Origin: Flectobacillus roseus
Lineage (GTDB): Bacteria; Bacteroidota; Bacteroidia; Cytophagales; Spirosomataceae
Direction: 5' to 3' (one strand)
NCBI RefSeq assembly: GCF_030056665.1
Contig: NZ_JASHIG010000010.1
Length of the DNA stretch: 64,000 nucleotides
Below are positions 26,721 through 35,898 of the stretch, in pieces. How positions within the stretch are numbered: the stretch's first letter is position 1; each line of letters starts with the position of its first letter. The notes under the pieces were generated by a model. That model was not told where the DNA came from. It searched no databases and worked only from the letters and a program-made list of their open reading frames with translations. The position numbers and the translations under genes are program-made.

Positions 26721-27131
26721 ATGGAAGCGACGATGAAAGCAAATCAGTTTTTGACTCCTAATTTATATACAAGCATAAACGAGGTAGAGATATTAGATTG
26801 TTTGGTTGACTTTGGATATATGCCAAAAGAATTCAGCCAAAACCAAGTAATCTCATTTGTAAAGGATGAGAATTTTTACCTAGTACTATTTATGGTACGC
26901 GAAGATGGACAGAAGGGTTTCTTAATGTATGAAATATTAGATTTTACTATGCACGAACAAGAGCTCTATATGATGTCTCATCTTTTCAGAAACTTAGTAG
27001 CCTCTAATAAAAATAACTATACTTATCGCAAGGCTCAGTACAAACTTGACGAGATGTTGGGTATGGTTCCTACATTCAGAGCATTATACAAAAAACGTTT
27101 TGATGTAGATGATTATGGAATGGCTGCGTAA
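26721..27131 (+). CDS. Hypothetical small cytoplasmic protein
   Basis: A 136-residue acidic protein with no signal peptide, membrane segment or nucleotide-binding motif. Sequence features are mixed alpha/beta: EVEILDCLVDFGYMPKEF, then a strand-rich NFYLVLFMVREDGQKGFLMY, then a helical tail (KAQYKLDEMLGMVPTFRALY). I do not recognise the family. It has a long AT-rich upstream region with a promoter candidate and lies 58 bases before a small secreted protein gene on the same strand, so the two may be cotranscribed. The open frame has normal codon character for this window. Confidence 0.7.
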   Translation: MEATMKANQFLTPNLYTSINEVEILDCLVDFGYMPKEFSQNQVISFVKDENFYLVLFMVREDGQKGFLMYEILDFTMHEQELYMMSHLFRNLVASNKNNYTYRKAQYKLDEMLGMVPTFRALYKKRFDVDDYGMAA

Positions 27132-27189
27132 GTTTTTCTTGATGTGAATTTTCTGAAACAAATCACATACAATTAAAATTTATTGAATC

Positions 27190-27534
27190 ATGAAAGTATC
27201 AATTTTTGGGGCGAGTTTGTTGTTGATGGCAAGCTTTGGAGCACTCGCCCAAGAAATCCCAGCGGGTGACCCTGGTTACAACACTGGCAACTACAAGCAC
27301 CCAAACAAGGCGGCCGCAGCAGCCAAAAAAGCAAAGTACATTACACAGACAGAGCAGGTAGTTTCGAACAGGAATTACAAGCAGAGTTTAGGAAGTAAAA
27401 CGGTAGAAAGTGGTTTAGTAATAGAGAAAACGTCGTCGACGGCGCCTATTAATTACAAAATGCCATATACCAAGAAAGTAAAAAAATCTACCATCGCCCT
27501 ACAAGATACCAGTAAAAGTGTAGCGGGAGAGTAG
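27190..27534 (+). CDS. Small secreted hypothetical protein
   Basis: A 114-residue exported protein with a signal peptide cut near GALAQE. The mature part is basic, rich in Lys, Ala, Thr and Tyr and low in hydrophobics (PNKAAAAAKKAKYITQTEQV), with no Cys and no repeats of a known domain. It looks disordered. No family was recognised. It follows the gene at 26721 by 58 bases and ends before a long palindrome shared with the convergent cytochrome gene. Confidence 0.65.
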   Translation: MKVSIFGASLLLMASFGALAQEIPAGDPGYNTGNYKHPNKAAAAAKKAKYITQTEQVVSNRNYKQSLGSKTVESGLVIEKTSSTAPINYKMPYTKKVKKSTIALQDTSKSVAGE

Positions 27535-27550
27535 TGAGGTTTAATTTTAG

Positions 27551-27608
27551 AATGGAGAATTATGAATTGTGAATGAAAGAATTTATTCACAATTCGTAAT
27601 TCTCCATT
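27551..27608. repeat. Repeat family E, 24-bp-arm hairpin
   Basis: Arms 27551-27574 and 27585-27608 match in 23 of 24 positions (core GAATTGTGAAT against ATTCACAATTC). It lies between convergent genes and can act as a terminator on both strands. A related longer element is at 55933-56044. Confidence 0.75.
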
Positions 27609-27617
27609 TTACATTAT

Positions 27618-29537
27618 TTAGTCGTGATTCTCCAACTTATTCAAATCTGCTTGAGCCTTCTTCTTTCCAAGCGCATTAATCCAAGCCGCAATTTTTAGTA
27701 CATCAGCCTTTGGCACGTGTGTCATCGAAGCCATTTCGGTAGCATAATCTGGCCAGTTTTCTGGTTTTGGATGATACACTAATTCCAAAATTTGCTCGTT
27801 AGTATAATTTCTTTTCGCAACCTCTGTAAAAGGAGGGCCTACTACACGCGTAGCCTCTGCATGACAACTTGAACAAGCGTGTTTTTTCAATAAAGCAGCC
27901 ACTTGTTTACTATCAATTAAACCAGCTTCAGCTACCTTTTTAGTACCATTAACAGGAGTCGTCTTTTTGGCAGGTGTGCTTGTGCTAGGCGCTGGTGTAG
28001 TGCTAGCTTTTACTTTCTGTGCTTCTGTCAGTTGTGCTGCTTCGCCATCAGGAATATTGTTGAGTGTGTAATACCCCACTTCATGTAAAAGCGGCTGTCC
28101 TTCCTCGTTCAAAATACCCGACGGGCGAACTTCATGGATATATCCTTTACGCAAGTTATCTATCACCAAACGAACTTTCTTACGGTCTGCCGATACAATA
28201 ATCCCTTTCAATGGCGTCTTTTCTTGGTTGATAATCGGACTACCATAGTTGTGATGATATTTGTAGGTGAAGCTTTTTAGCTCATAGCTAGACGCATTAG
28301 AGGCAGTTTTAGCATCTACAGGTTGTGTAAATTCAATCTCAAAACCATCTGGTCTTGCGCTAATGGTTTTCATTTCGAAAGGCAAACGACCGTTCCAAAC
28401 TAGGCGCTGTAAACCGTATAAATCTTTTCCAGTAGATCCCCATCCACGTGAAGTCATCCCTACGAAAATAGATCCATCGTTACCCCAACGTGCACGTACC
28501 GTACCTGATTGAAAACCCTCACGGAATGGATAACAAGCACCTTGGTATTTGCCATTTACTTTTTCCAAACTCATGCGCATCGCTTTTGACTGTCCTTGGT
28601 CAAATACAATGTATTGTCCTTGGAATGGTCCAAACTTGCCATTAGTTTCATCCTCAATCATATCGGCAGTAGAAATACCCATGATTGCATGAGGGAACCA
28701 TACTGCTGGTAATTTCAAAGCCTTTACTTTCTTGGCAGCTTCATACATTGGCTCGCCAGTATCAGGAAGGTCTTCTCTGGTTAATTTTAAAGGAGAATCT
28801 GGTTCTTTTGTCCAATACAATCCACCTGCATTTCCTGCAAAATCTCCTTTTTCGAGGTGTGTTACACGTCCTGAACCAACCCAGTCTCCTTGGTTTTCTC
28901 CGAATAAAACATCTCCATTAGAGTTTACCGTAAAACCTGCTGGAGAGCGTAATCCTGTAGCCACTGGCTCTAATTTACCCTCTTTGGTTACTTTTACCAA
29001 CCAGCCACGCCATTTGGCTAGTTTACCTTCTCCATAACCAACCCATGCTACGTTGAAAGTAAGATACATATCGCCGTTTTTATCAAATACTGGTCCATAA
29101 GAGTACTCATGGTAGTTGCCAGATAAGTCCCAATTGGCTACATTTTCGTACAAATCAGCTTTGTCGTCACCGTCAGTATCTGTCAATTTGGTCAATTCAC
29201 CACGTTGTGTGCAGTAAAAAGAACCGTCGCGATAAGCCAAACCCAAAGATTCGTGTAAGCCACTTGCAAAGAGTTTGTAGCTAGGCTTAGTACCGTTGGT
29301 TTGGTAAGGGTTTTCGATAATCCAAACTTCACCACGACGGGTACAGACACCCAAACGACCATCAGGCATAGGAGCAAGACCGCCTGCCTCTAAGCGAATA
29401 CCATCAGGAATGGCAACGGTTTTTATTTCATAAAAATCATCTTCTGTTAAAGGCTTTGGTTTGTTTTGTGCTATCCCCGAAGATGCTCCAAGTCCCAAGA
29501 GTCCTAGGCTGAGGAGTAATTGATAATATCTTTTCAT
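27618..29537 (-). CDS. Periplasmic beta-propeller dehydrogenase-like protein with C-terminal cytochrome c domain
   Basis: A 639-residue exported protein. The signal peptide ends near SGIAQN. The body (about 35-500) is a propeller of the PQQ/sugar-dehydrogenase or NHL type, with repeats such as MPDGRLGVCTRRGEVWIIEN and SPAGFTVNSNGDVLFGENQG. A Thr/Pro/Lys linker (about 505-545) leads to a mono-heme cytochrome c domain with CSSCH at 555-559 and a possible distal Met in TEMASM. It is the second gene of a unit: the DUF1080/PA14 gene ends 54 bases upstream on the same strand. Together they suggest periplasmic oxidation or processing of a sugar, electrons leaving through the heme. Whether the propeller is catalytic is not shown. 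Confidence 0.88.
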   Translation of the reverse strand: MKRYYQLLLSLGLLGLGASSGIAQNKPKPLTEDDFYEIKTVAIPDGIRLEAGGLAPMPDGRLGVCTRRGEVWIIENPYQTNGTKPSYKLFASGLHESLGLAYRDGSFYCTQRGELTKLTDTDGDDKADLYENVANWDLSGNYHEYSYGPVFDKNGDMYLTFNVAWVGYGEGKLAKWRGWLVKVTKEGKLEPVATGLRSPAGFTVNSNGDVLFGENQGDWVGSGRVTHLEKGDFAGNAGGLYWTKEPDSPLKLTREDLPDTGEPMYEAAKKVKALKLPAVWFPHAIMGISTADMIEDETNGKFGPFQGQYIVFDQGQSKAMRMSLEKVNGKYQGACYPFREGFQSGTVRARWGNDGSIFVGMTSRGWGSTGKDLYGLQRLVWNGRLPFEMKTISARPDGFEIEFTQPVDAKTASNASSYELKSFTYKYHHNYGSPIINQEKTPLKGIIVSADRKKVRLVIDNLRKGYIHEVRPSGILNEEGQPLLHEVGYYTLNNIPDGEAAQLTEAQKVKASTTPAPSTSTPAKKTTPVNGTKKVAEAGLIDSKQVAALLKKHACSSCHAEATRVVGPPFTEVAKRNYTNEQILELVYHPKPENWPDYATEMASMTHVPKADVLKIAAWINALGKKKAQADLNKLENHD

Positions 29538-29591
29538 AAATATTGAATGCTTAAATAGAAATGTTGAAAAATCTGTGAATACAATGATTGC

Positions 29592-31427
29592 TTAGAAAGT
29601 AACTTGATAACTTACCTCTTTTAATCCACTCACAGGAATCAATAATTGGGTTTTGCCATTTGATTGACGAACCACAGCTTGCTGATTGGCAGTTTCGCCC
29701 AGAAGCTCTACATAATACGTTTGGTTATTGATGGCATACAAATTTTTACCAACATTCTTAATAACCTCGCCTTCCGCCACAAGCGCATATAATGGCTGTG
29801 AGCTGATGGCATTGCCTCCAATTTGTAAACGGCGAACCAAGCCTTCGTTTTTCGCAGAACCAATCGTTTGATCTTTAATAGACAAACCATTGTATTCATA
29901 AGTAAATACAGGATATGCCACGCCATTTTCTTGCTTTACGAGTTGGTAACCTTTGTATTTCAACTCAGTTTTATTCAAAGAATCAGGAAAAGAAGCATTG
30001 GCACTTGCAATGAATGCTAGAGGAAATTTACCATTTGATTGTATCGTAACACCCATTGGTGCCGCTGTTTGAGGCTCACCACGGTCATGCCACATCTGTG
30101 TTGCATCCAAGAATTTTCCTCTCCAACATTCTAAGAAACCTCCTTGATTTAGGTCATAAGAGAAGTTTAATCCTCCTGGCAAACCTACACTAATAGCATG
30201 TGTTTTTTTGCGATTGTTATAAACCACAAATGAGCGCTGTAGTTTTGGCTCTTGGTCGATTGTGATTTCTACTAATGGAGTAGCTTCTGGTTCTGGCAAT
30301 GATGTACGCTCAGTGATAGACTGACGATGTGTACCTACACGTTCAACAAAACAGCCTAGAGCTCTAGGTCCCCAACCGAAGTCTTTAGCATAATATAAGG
30401 TATATTTATGAACTCCAGCCGTTAAAGTTCTCTTGCCTTGCACATCTTCGTTATACCAGTGACTACCTGTAGTAATCGTATCGCTGTCTACCAACAAAGC
30501 ACCTGTTCCTGTCCAGTTGGTTGTGAAAGTATATGTATCTTTTTCTGGAATAGTAATTGTTCCATCAAATCTCAGCAAAAAGTCAGATTTTGCTTGAGCT
30601 AGTTTCATAGATGGTTCTTTGGTAGTTCCTGTTACTTCTGGCTTTTGGTCTTTTACTTTAAGGTCAGCCAATTTGCCTTTGTAATAGGCATATTCGGCAG
30701 TACCCATTTGCACTAATGGTTTATCAAAAACCTCATAACGAATGTTTTTGAAAGCAACTTGTCCATGGTCTCCTTGAATCATCAATGGCGCTTTGCTTGT
30801 TTCTTGAGTCGAAACAGCACCACGAGTTACCCCTAAAAGTTCTACATTTTCATGAAGAAGAACACCATTTAACGTGATTTTGACAAACTTAGCATTGGCA
30901 ATTTTTTTGCCATTTGCATCAAACTTTGGCGCTTGGAAATCAATCTCGATGTGGTTCCATAACCCTGGAGCTTTAATAGCATTTTGACGAGGAGGATGTC
31001 CTTCATAACCTTCTTTTCCTGCGCCACGTGATTCGTCCCAACGGTGGTAAATAGCACCTGCATCGCCATCGCTTGGACGAAGCTTTAGCCAGCTATCCAA
31101 AATTTGAACTTCGTAACGGCTTTGCAAATAAATCCCCGAATTTGAACCTTTCGGAATCATATAATCCAATGACAAACGAATGTCGCCATGCTCCAAGGCA
31201 AATACCAAGTCATCGGTGCGTTGGTATTTGGCTGCTTTCAAGGTATTGACCAATATCCCTTTTCCTGGGGTGGTCACCAGTGCTTCGCCTTGTGGTGTTC
31301 CTACGATTTGTCCTTCGATAGACCAGTTGGCACTAGGTTTTTGGAATTGGCTCAAATCATTGAGCGGTATTTCGGTTTGTGCATACACCGAAACTGGAAA
31401 TAGGAGAAAAAATAGTCGCTTCAACAT
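29592..31427 (-). CDS. Exported DUF1080 (3-keto-disaccharide hydrolase-like) and PA14 domain protein
   Basis: A 611-residue secreted protein. After a short signal (VSVYAQ) comes a DUF1080-type lectin/glucanase-like domain (about 28-235) with SNSGIYLQSRYEVQILDSW and the GDAGAIYH and KAPGLWNHIEI segments of this family, members of which hydrolyse 3-keto-glycosides. A PA14 carbohydrate-binding domain follows (about 265-375, DTYTFTTNWTGTGALLVDSD). The C-terminal ~220 residues are beta-rich and unassigned (FSYDLNQGGFLECWRGKFLD). It is first in a two-gene unit with the propeller-cytochrome gene. A role in 3-keto-sugar catabolism is plausible but inferred. Confidence 0.87.
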   Translation of the reverse strand: MLKRLFFLLFPVSVYAQTEIPLNDLSQFQKPSANWSIEGQIVGTPQGEALVTTPGKGILVNTLKAAKYQRTDDLVFALEHGDIRLSLDYMIPKGSNSGIYLQSRYEVQILDSWLKLRPSDGDAGAIYHRWDESRGAGKEGYEGHPPRQNAIKAPGLWNHIEIDFQAPKFDANGKKIANAKFVKITLNGVLLHENVELLGVTRGAVSTQETSKAPLMIQGDHGQVAFKNIRYEVFDKPLVQMGTAEYAYYKGKLADLKVKDQKPEVTGTTKEPSMKLAQAKSDFLLRFDGTITIPEKDTYTFTTNWTGTGALLVDSDTITTGSHWYNEDVQGKRTLTAGVHKYTLYYAKDFGWGPRALGCFVERVGTHRQSITERTSLPEPEATPLVEITIDQEPKLQRSFVVYNNRKKTHAISVGLPGGLNFSYDLNQGGFLECWRGKFLDATQMWHDRGEPQTAAPMGVTIQSNGKFPLAFIASANASFPDSLNKTELKYKGYQLVKQENGVAYPVFTYEYNGLSIKDQTIGSAKNEGLVRRLQIGGNAISSQPLYALVAEGEVIKNVGKNLYAINNQTYYVELLGETANQQAVVRQSNGKTQLLIPVSGLKEVSYQVTF

Positions 31428-31710
31428 TAGGGTGGATAGTAGTTTTGCTAGTTAGTTCAAGGCACAAAGAACGTATTCCGATGAGCCTTTTGACGGTTGA
31501 GGATTGTTGGATTTATATTTATATTATTTCTAATAACCAAATATAGCCATGGTTTTGTAGAGTTCTACACTGTTCTATATTGGTAAAGATAAAGGACATT
31601 TTTCTAAAATTTGAATATTTTTGAGAAATAATATACTTAATTAGGTAAAGGTATCAGTCGGAAGAACGAAAGACTCATTGACTTTTTCAGACTTCCAACT
31701 TAGCATAACT

Positions 31711-32823
31711 CTATTGCTTACAATTTTGCCAATACAATTTCTCAGCACGTTTGAGACCTTTAGATGACAAGAAACTCCAATCCATACAAGCATATTTCAT
31801 GATTCCTGCGGCTTGGTAGCACTCGGCACGTTTGTAGAGTGCATCGATGGAATCTTCGGTCATCAAGATACACTTACTTAATAGCCCAACAGCTTTATCA
31901 TATTTTTTGCGAGCCATAAGACCCATAGCTCGGTTATAGAAATTGTCGTAAATCTCTGGATCGTAGGCTATGGCGTTGGGATCTTCTTTTTCGGTTTGAA
32001 ATGCATATTGGATTCTTGATTTATAATTTTTCTCTTTCCATCTGGCAGGAAGCCATTTTCTGCTAGTGTTTTGTATGGCTGCAATTAGATAAGGATTATA
32101 TTCTGGATTTGTACTTGAGGTAATTACAATATTTTCAACTAATCCTCTGGTCGTCACATCAAATGAAACCTCAAAACGAGTATTGATATTTTTGGGTATA
32201 TGCGATACAAACTCATCCTCAATAAAATTGTAAGAAACCCCATAAGTATCATCAAACGCCTGTTCAAAATCTGGCACATTGCGTAACCATTCGGAGTTAC
32301 CTCTAAATTTTGGATATACTTCTTGGTTAAATAAAAATATAGTATCCTTTTTGGGAGCATCAAAAACGATATTAGGCTTGATTAATTTTCGTAAATAAAT
32401 TTCGCTAGGCGTATCTTTTGTTGCCAAATAGTGAAATCTAAACTTTTCGTCTCCATCCAAGTTTGTTGCATATACACTAAATGTCATTTCATAATCATTG
32501 ATTTTGTCAATTTTATAAATAGCCTCATTGATGGTAACCAGCGAATCGATGATACGAAAACGAAACGAAGACGCTTGTTCACCCTGAATAAATGATCCAG
32601 TACCATTTTTTCGAAACATCAAGCACATCACTGTTTTGCGTTCGGCTGCTGGGTCTTGCAAAATGCTACCATCCTGCATATCCACATAGTTTTTCTCCCA
32701 ATTGTATTTGGTTAATAATTGAAAAACTTGAACTGGATAGCTAGAGGAATCAATTTTAGATTGAGCAAAGATGACAGTCTGAATAAGGGATACTAATAGA
32801 AAGGATAAAACATTTTTTTTCAT
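31711..32823 (-). CDS. Exported protein with TonB C-terminal-like domain
   Basis: A 370-residue secreted protein with a signal peptide (MKKNVLSFLLVSLIQTVIFA). The N-terminal ~135 residues are beta-rich with no recognised family. Around 170-280 the segment NINTRFEVSFDVTTRGLVEN and then AIQNTSRKWLPARWKEK resembles the TonB C-terminal domain in energy-transducer TonB-like proteins of Bacteroidota. The last ~80 residues are helical (a tetratricopeptide-like pair: NRAMGLMARKKYDKAVGLL, DALYKRAECYQAAGIMKYA). It lacks an N-terminal membrane anchor and a proline-rich spacer, so it is unlikely to be a true energy transducer. It is single. Confidence 0.75.
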   Translation of the reverse strand: MKKNVLSFLLVSLIQTVIFAQSKIDSSSYPVQVFQLLTKYNWEKNYVDMQDGSILQDPAAERKTVMCLMFRKNGTGSFIQGEQASSFRFRIIDSLVTINEAIYKIDKINDYEMTFSVYATNLDGDEKFRFHYLATKDTPSEIYLRKLIKPNIVFDAPKKDTIFLFNQEVYPKFRGNSEWLRNVPDFEQAFDDTYGVSYNFIEDEFVSHIPKNINTRFEVSFDVTTRGLVENIVITSSTNPEYNPYLIAAIQNTSRKWLPARWKEKNYKSRIQYAFQTEKEDPNAIAYDPEIYDNFYNRAMGLMARKKYDKAVGLLSKCILMTEDSIDALYKRAECYQAAGIMKYACMDWSFLSSKGLKRAEKLYWQNCKQ

Positions 32824-33339
32824 AGGACTATCGTGTTTGTAAGCGGGTCATAAAAGTTGATATACTCGTATTATATAAGGTATGTAAAAAGGCGATGTGG
32901 TTTGTTTATAGGTAGTGTGCAAATGTTAGTTTGTAAAATAAATGTAAAAAATAGTAGTTTCAAACAATCCAAACCTAAACCGTTCTCGTAAGTCTGTTTA
33001 AAGACATCAATCAATAATAATTATTTATGAAACAGCTTATGTTCTCCATGGTTTTGTCACGAACACATGCTGTATTTTCTGCTCAGACTCAAAATACTGC
33101 AGTTTTTGGCCGAACGAAAACCCTGCTATCAGGAAATGTAAGCAGGCAACCAATCCCGAAAAGGCAAGCTACCTAATCGGTCGTAATTCTGAAATGAACG
33201 TATTAATGAGAAACTTCATTTGAGTAGTTGAGCAATCAAATTGAACATTTGCAATAGTATAATTTTTCGAATAACCTTGATTCTAAGTAATTGTAAAATA
33301 TATAGGCCTGCTTGCCAGTGTCCACAGATATTTGTGAGA

Positions 33340-33415
33340 TTTGGAGAGATGGAATAATCCAATGACTATCAGAATACTACATTTTGAAAAAATTGTAAGA
33401 TTCCATCTCACCAAA
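33340..33415 (+). ncRNA. Long hairpin in the orphan unit (candidate structured RNA)
   Basis: TTTGGAGAGATGGAAT at 33340-33355 pairs with ATTCCATCTCACCAAA at 33400-33415, 15 of 16 positions, around a 44-base loop. It lies 32 bases before a terminator and far from any annotated coding end on this strand. Confidence 0.35.
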
Positions 33416-33447
33416 TAAATAGGTGTGGTTTAATAATGGGTAATGTG

Positions 33448-33482
33448 CAAAGGGCTTTCAAATCTGAAAGTCCTTTGTTTTT
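33448..33482 (+). terminator. Terminator of the orphan unit
   Basis: CAAAGGGCTTTCA at 33448-33460 pairs with TGAAAGTCCTTTG at 33465-33477, one mismatch, followed by TTTTT. There is no annotated gene upstream on the plus strand for at least 600 bases. Confidence 0.75.
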
Positions 33483-33508
33483 AGATAGTTAATTCAAAGA
33501 CATTTTTC

Positions 33509-33516
33509 TATCTTTG
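33509..33516 (+). promoter_or_regulatory. -7 element of the ECF sigma factor gene
   Basis: TATCTTTG matches TAnnTTTG exactly. A -33 TTG is not clear. The predicted start of transcription about 33522 leaves a ~93-base leader before the ATG at 33615 and argues against the longer reading frame starting at 33519. Confidence 0.5.
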
Positions 33517-33614
33517 TTTTGACCCTATCAAATACTCTATTATTCCATATCATTGACAATCTTACTATATATCTCCGTCCCATTATTAATTTAGAGACCA
33601 TTAAACACACCCCT

Positions 33615-34196
33615 ATGTCAAAGCGAAAAACAGTCATATCTGAAGACTCATTGGTGGCTTTATTGCGAAATAAAGACCAGCGTGGTTTTTCGATTCTGTA
33701 TGATAACTATTCGACTGCTTTGTTTGGAGTTATACACAAAATTGTACACTCCGATGAAATAGCTGCAGATGTTATGCAGGATTCCTTTGTGAAAATTTGG
33801 AAAAATATCGATGGTTACAATCAGTCGAAAGGTACATTATTTACTTGGATTCTGAATGTAGCGCGCAATACTGCCATTGATAGAATTCGCTCTCAAGAGT
33901 ATCAAAACTCTCAGCGAAACCAAGACTTAGATTCAACCATAAATTTGATTGACAGTCAGGGCTCTAGTCAGTTTGATATAGATGCCATTGGCTTAGGCAA
34001 AGTTGTAGAAAAATTAAAACCAGAGCATCGTCAAGTAATTGATTTGTTGTATTTCAAAGGCTACACACAAGAAGAGGTTTCAAAAGAGTACGGAATTCCA
34101 TTAGGAACAGTGAAAACACGTGTTAAGTCAGCTATCAATCATTTGAGAGATTACTTTGTAAGTTTTTCATTGATGCTTCTGACGTGGCTTATATAG
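33615..34196 (+). CDS. ECF-type RNA polymerase sigma factor
   Basis: A 193-residue sigma-70 family factor of the ECF class (regions 2 and 4 only). Region 2 includes GFSILYDNYSTALFGVIHKI and DVMQDSFVKIWKNIDGY; region 4 includes EHRQVIDLLYFKGYTQEEVS with the helix-turn-helix and GIPLGTVKTRVKSAINHLRD. The ATG at 33615 is chosen over an upstream in-frame start because a promoter element lies between. It is followed 70 bases later by a membrane anti-sigma gene, so it is the SigK/RskA kind of pair. Target genes are not visible. Confidence 0.93.
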   Translation: MSKRKTVISEDSLVALLRNKDQRGFSILYDNYSTALFGVIHKIVHSDEIAADVMQDSFVKIWKNIDGYNQSKGTLFTWILNVARNTAIDRIRSQEYQNSQRNQDLDSTINLIDSQGSSQFDIDAIGLGKVVEKLKPEHRQVIDLLYFKGYTQEEVSKEYGIPLGTVKTRVKSAINHLRDYFVSFSLMLLTWLI

Positions 34197-34266
34197 AGAA
34201 AATCGAAGCAGCCATTTCAGTTAGTATTAAAAGTTGGATCTTTCCCACTATAAAATTTTTTTAAAA

Positions 34267-35085
34267 ATGAATATTCAAGAATATATAGCATCAGGTGTTT
34301 TGGAAAGCTATGTGCTCGGAACTACCACTGCCGAAGAATCAGCAGAGGTAGAGCGTCTAGCCCAATCCTACCCAATCATTCAGCTAGAAATAGACGCTGT
34401 CCGAGACAGTATTGAAGAATATGCCCTAAAATTTGCTAAAACACCTCCTCCAGAACTAAAATCAAGAGTGATGAACGCACTATTGGAATTGGAAGAAGCT
34501 GAAAAAGTAAATACGCAGGCCATTGCACCAGAGGCAAAGGTGGTAAGTTTTACTCCTGAAAGTAAAAAGTCACCTTTCACTTTTAGTTATGCAGCCTCAT
34601 GGGTGTTACTCGCATTGAGTATAGCCGCTAACTGGTTTTTGTATAGCAATTGGCAAAAATCTGAAGATAAGGTGGTTGCTCTGGAGTCACAAACACAGAT
34701 TTTGGCAAGTAGCGAACGTGCCTTAAAAGCTAGTTATCAGGAAGATATTAACATCTTGTTGAATCCAGAAACAAAACGAGTGCAGTTGGGCGGCCAAAAA
34801 ACAGCGCCAGATGCTCAAGCAATTGTTTATTGGAACTCTGCTACGCAAGAAGTGTATTTGTCATCGGTAAAATTGCCTGTTGCTCCTGAAGGAAAACAAT
34901 ATCAGCTTTGGGCAATTGTAGATGGAAAACCTGTAGATGCAGGTTTGCTGGATAATCCAGAGACTTTTGAAAAAATGAAGTCATTAGGCAATGCTCAGGC
35001 ATTTGCGATTTCGCTAGAAGCTAAAGGTGGTAGCACTACCGAGGCAGGACCAAAAGGCGAAATCTTTGTACTTGGAAATGTATAG
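34267..35085 (+). CDS. Anti-sigma factor, RskA type
   Basis: A 272-residue single-pass membrane protein starting at the ATG 34267, since MNIQEYIASGVLESYVLG is the usual anti-sigma-K N-terminus; the longer frame from 34234 is unlikely. The cytoplasmic sigma-binding region (about 1-100) is followed by a membrane helix near 103-123 (SWVLLALSIAANWFLYSN), a short coiled coil, then the extracytoplasmic RskA C-terminal domain (QAIVYWNSATQEVYLSSVKL, YQLWAIVDGKPVDAGLL). It would hold the upstream ECF factor at the membrane. A terminator follows. Confidence 0.92.
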   Translation: MNIQEYIASGVLESYVLGTTTAEESAEVERLAQSYPIIQLEIDAVRDSIEEYALKFAKTPPPELKSRVMNALLELEEAEKVNTQAIAPEAKVVSFTPESKKSPFTFSYAASWVLLALSIAANWFLYSNWQKSEDKVVALESQTQILASSERALKASYQEDINILLNPETKRVQLGGQKTAPDAQAIVYWNSATQEVYLSSVKLPVAPEGKQYQLWAIVDGKPVDAGLLDNPETFEKMKSLGNAQAFAISLEAKGGSTTEAGPKGEIFVLGNV

Positions 35086-35112
35086 GTTTAAAGTTGAAAA
35101 TAAATTGAGTGT

Positions 35113-35146
35113 AAAAACCTCGCAGGAAAATTCTTGCGAGGTTTTT
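35113..35146. terminator. Terminator after the anti-sigma gene
   Basis: AAAAACCTCGCA pairs with TGCGAGGTTTTT around a short loop; a T-tract follows on the plus strand. Confidence 0.8.
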
Positions 35147-35202
35147 GTTTGAATAGCGAATAAATCGCAACTTCACAAAATACTTGATTCCTATATTTGA
35201 CT

Positions 35203-35862
35203 ATGAAAAACCATTATGCCCAAAGGATACTGATACTCTTTGGTATCGTATCTATTCTCGAATTATTCTTCTTAATTTTTCCAACTGAAAACTTTCCCAT
35301 TCGGTATTTTACCAAACCTCTACTTTTGCCTTTGTTGATATTCTATGATTATCTAAGCCAACAAGATAGAAAGCCATTCCTCTCTACATTTCGAATTGCC
35401 CTTGCCTTTGCATGGCTTGGCGATGTACTTCTGATGTTACCCAATGCTTTTGTGCCCGGCCTACTGGCATTTTTGGTGATGCAGGTATTATATAGTAAGA
35501 TTTTCTGGCAAGATTGTGTAACCCCTCGAAAGGGTTTTGTTTTTCGTCATCTGTGGATTTTGTTGTTATTGGTAGGCTATCATTTGATGATTATGTTGCC
35601 TGTTTGGCCTTATTTAGGAGCTATGCAGATTCCAGTATTGGTATATTCCATCGTCATAAGTATCATGGTTTTAGCGGCTATCAATCGAATAGGAGAGGTG
35701 CCAAATGCTTCAACAGTAGCTCTTGGTGCAGTCTTGTTTATGGTATCAGATAGTTTGATTGCTATTACCAAATTTGGTTCAGATTTTGCCTACAGTGGCT
35801 TTTGCGTGATGCTAACCTATATCGTTGCCCAATATTTGATTGTAAAAGGTAGAAATAGGTAA
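35203..35862 (+). CDS. Lysoplasmalogenase (YhhN family membrane protein)
   Basis: A 219-residue integral membrane protein with about seven to eight hydrophobic segments. The ATG at 35203 is preferred over a TTG two codons upstream. The family hydrolyses the vinyl-ether bond of lysoplasmenylcholine/ethanolamine. Diagnostic segments are TKPLLLPLLIFYDY (with the conserved Lys-Pro), AFAWLGDVLLM with a conserved Asp, and VLFMVSDSLIAITKFGS with a second conserved Asp-Ser. It is 117 bases after the anti-sigma gene but separated from it by a terminator. Family assignment is good; enzymatic activity in this organism is inferred. Confidence 0.88.
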   Translation: MKNHYAQRILILFGIVSILELFFLIFPTENFPIRYFTKPLLLPLLIFYDYLSQQDRKPFLSTFRIALAFAWLGDVLLMLPNAFVPGLLAFLVMQVLYSKIFWQDCVTPRKGFVFRHLWILLLLVGYHLMIMLPVWPYLGAMQIPVLVYSIVISIMVLAAINRIGEVPNASTVALGAVLFMVSDSLIAITKFGSDFAYSGFCVMLTYIVAQYLIVKGRNR

Positions 35863-35898
35863 TAAGAAGTTATTAGTTAACAGTATATCCTTTTTCTG

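Larger units (their letters stand above)
32824..33614. other. Long intergenic stretch holding an orphan structured transcription unit
   Basis: Between divergent genes. It contains a promoter-like TTTG/TAGTAGTTTC near 32930-32965, a 49-codon open frame 33027-33176 (starts MKQLMFSMVLS, ends TAA), a 16-bp-arm inverted repeat at 33340-33415, an 8-bp AAGCAGGC/GCCTGCTT pair and a clean terminator at 33448-33482. The promoter of the sigma factor gene follows. The small frame may be a decayed gene; its product is not recognised. Confidence 0.45.
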
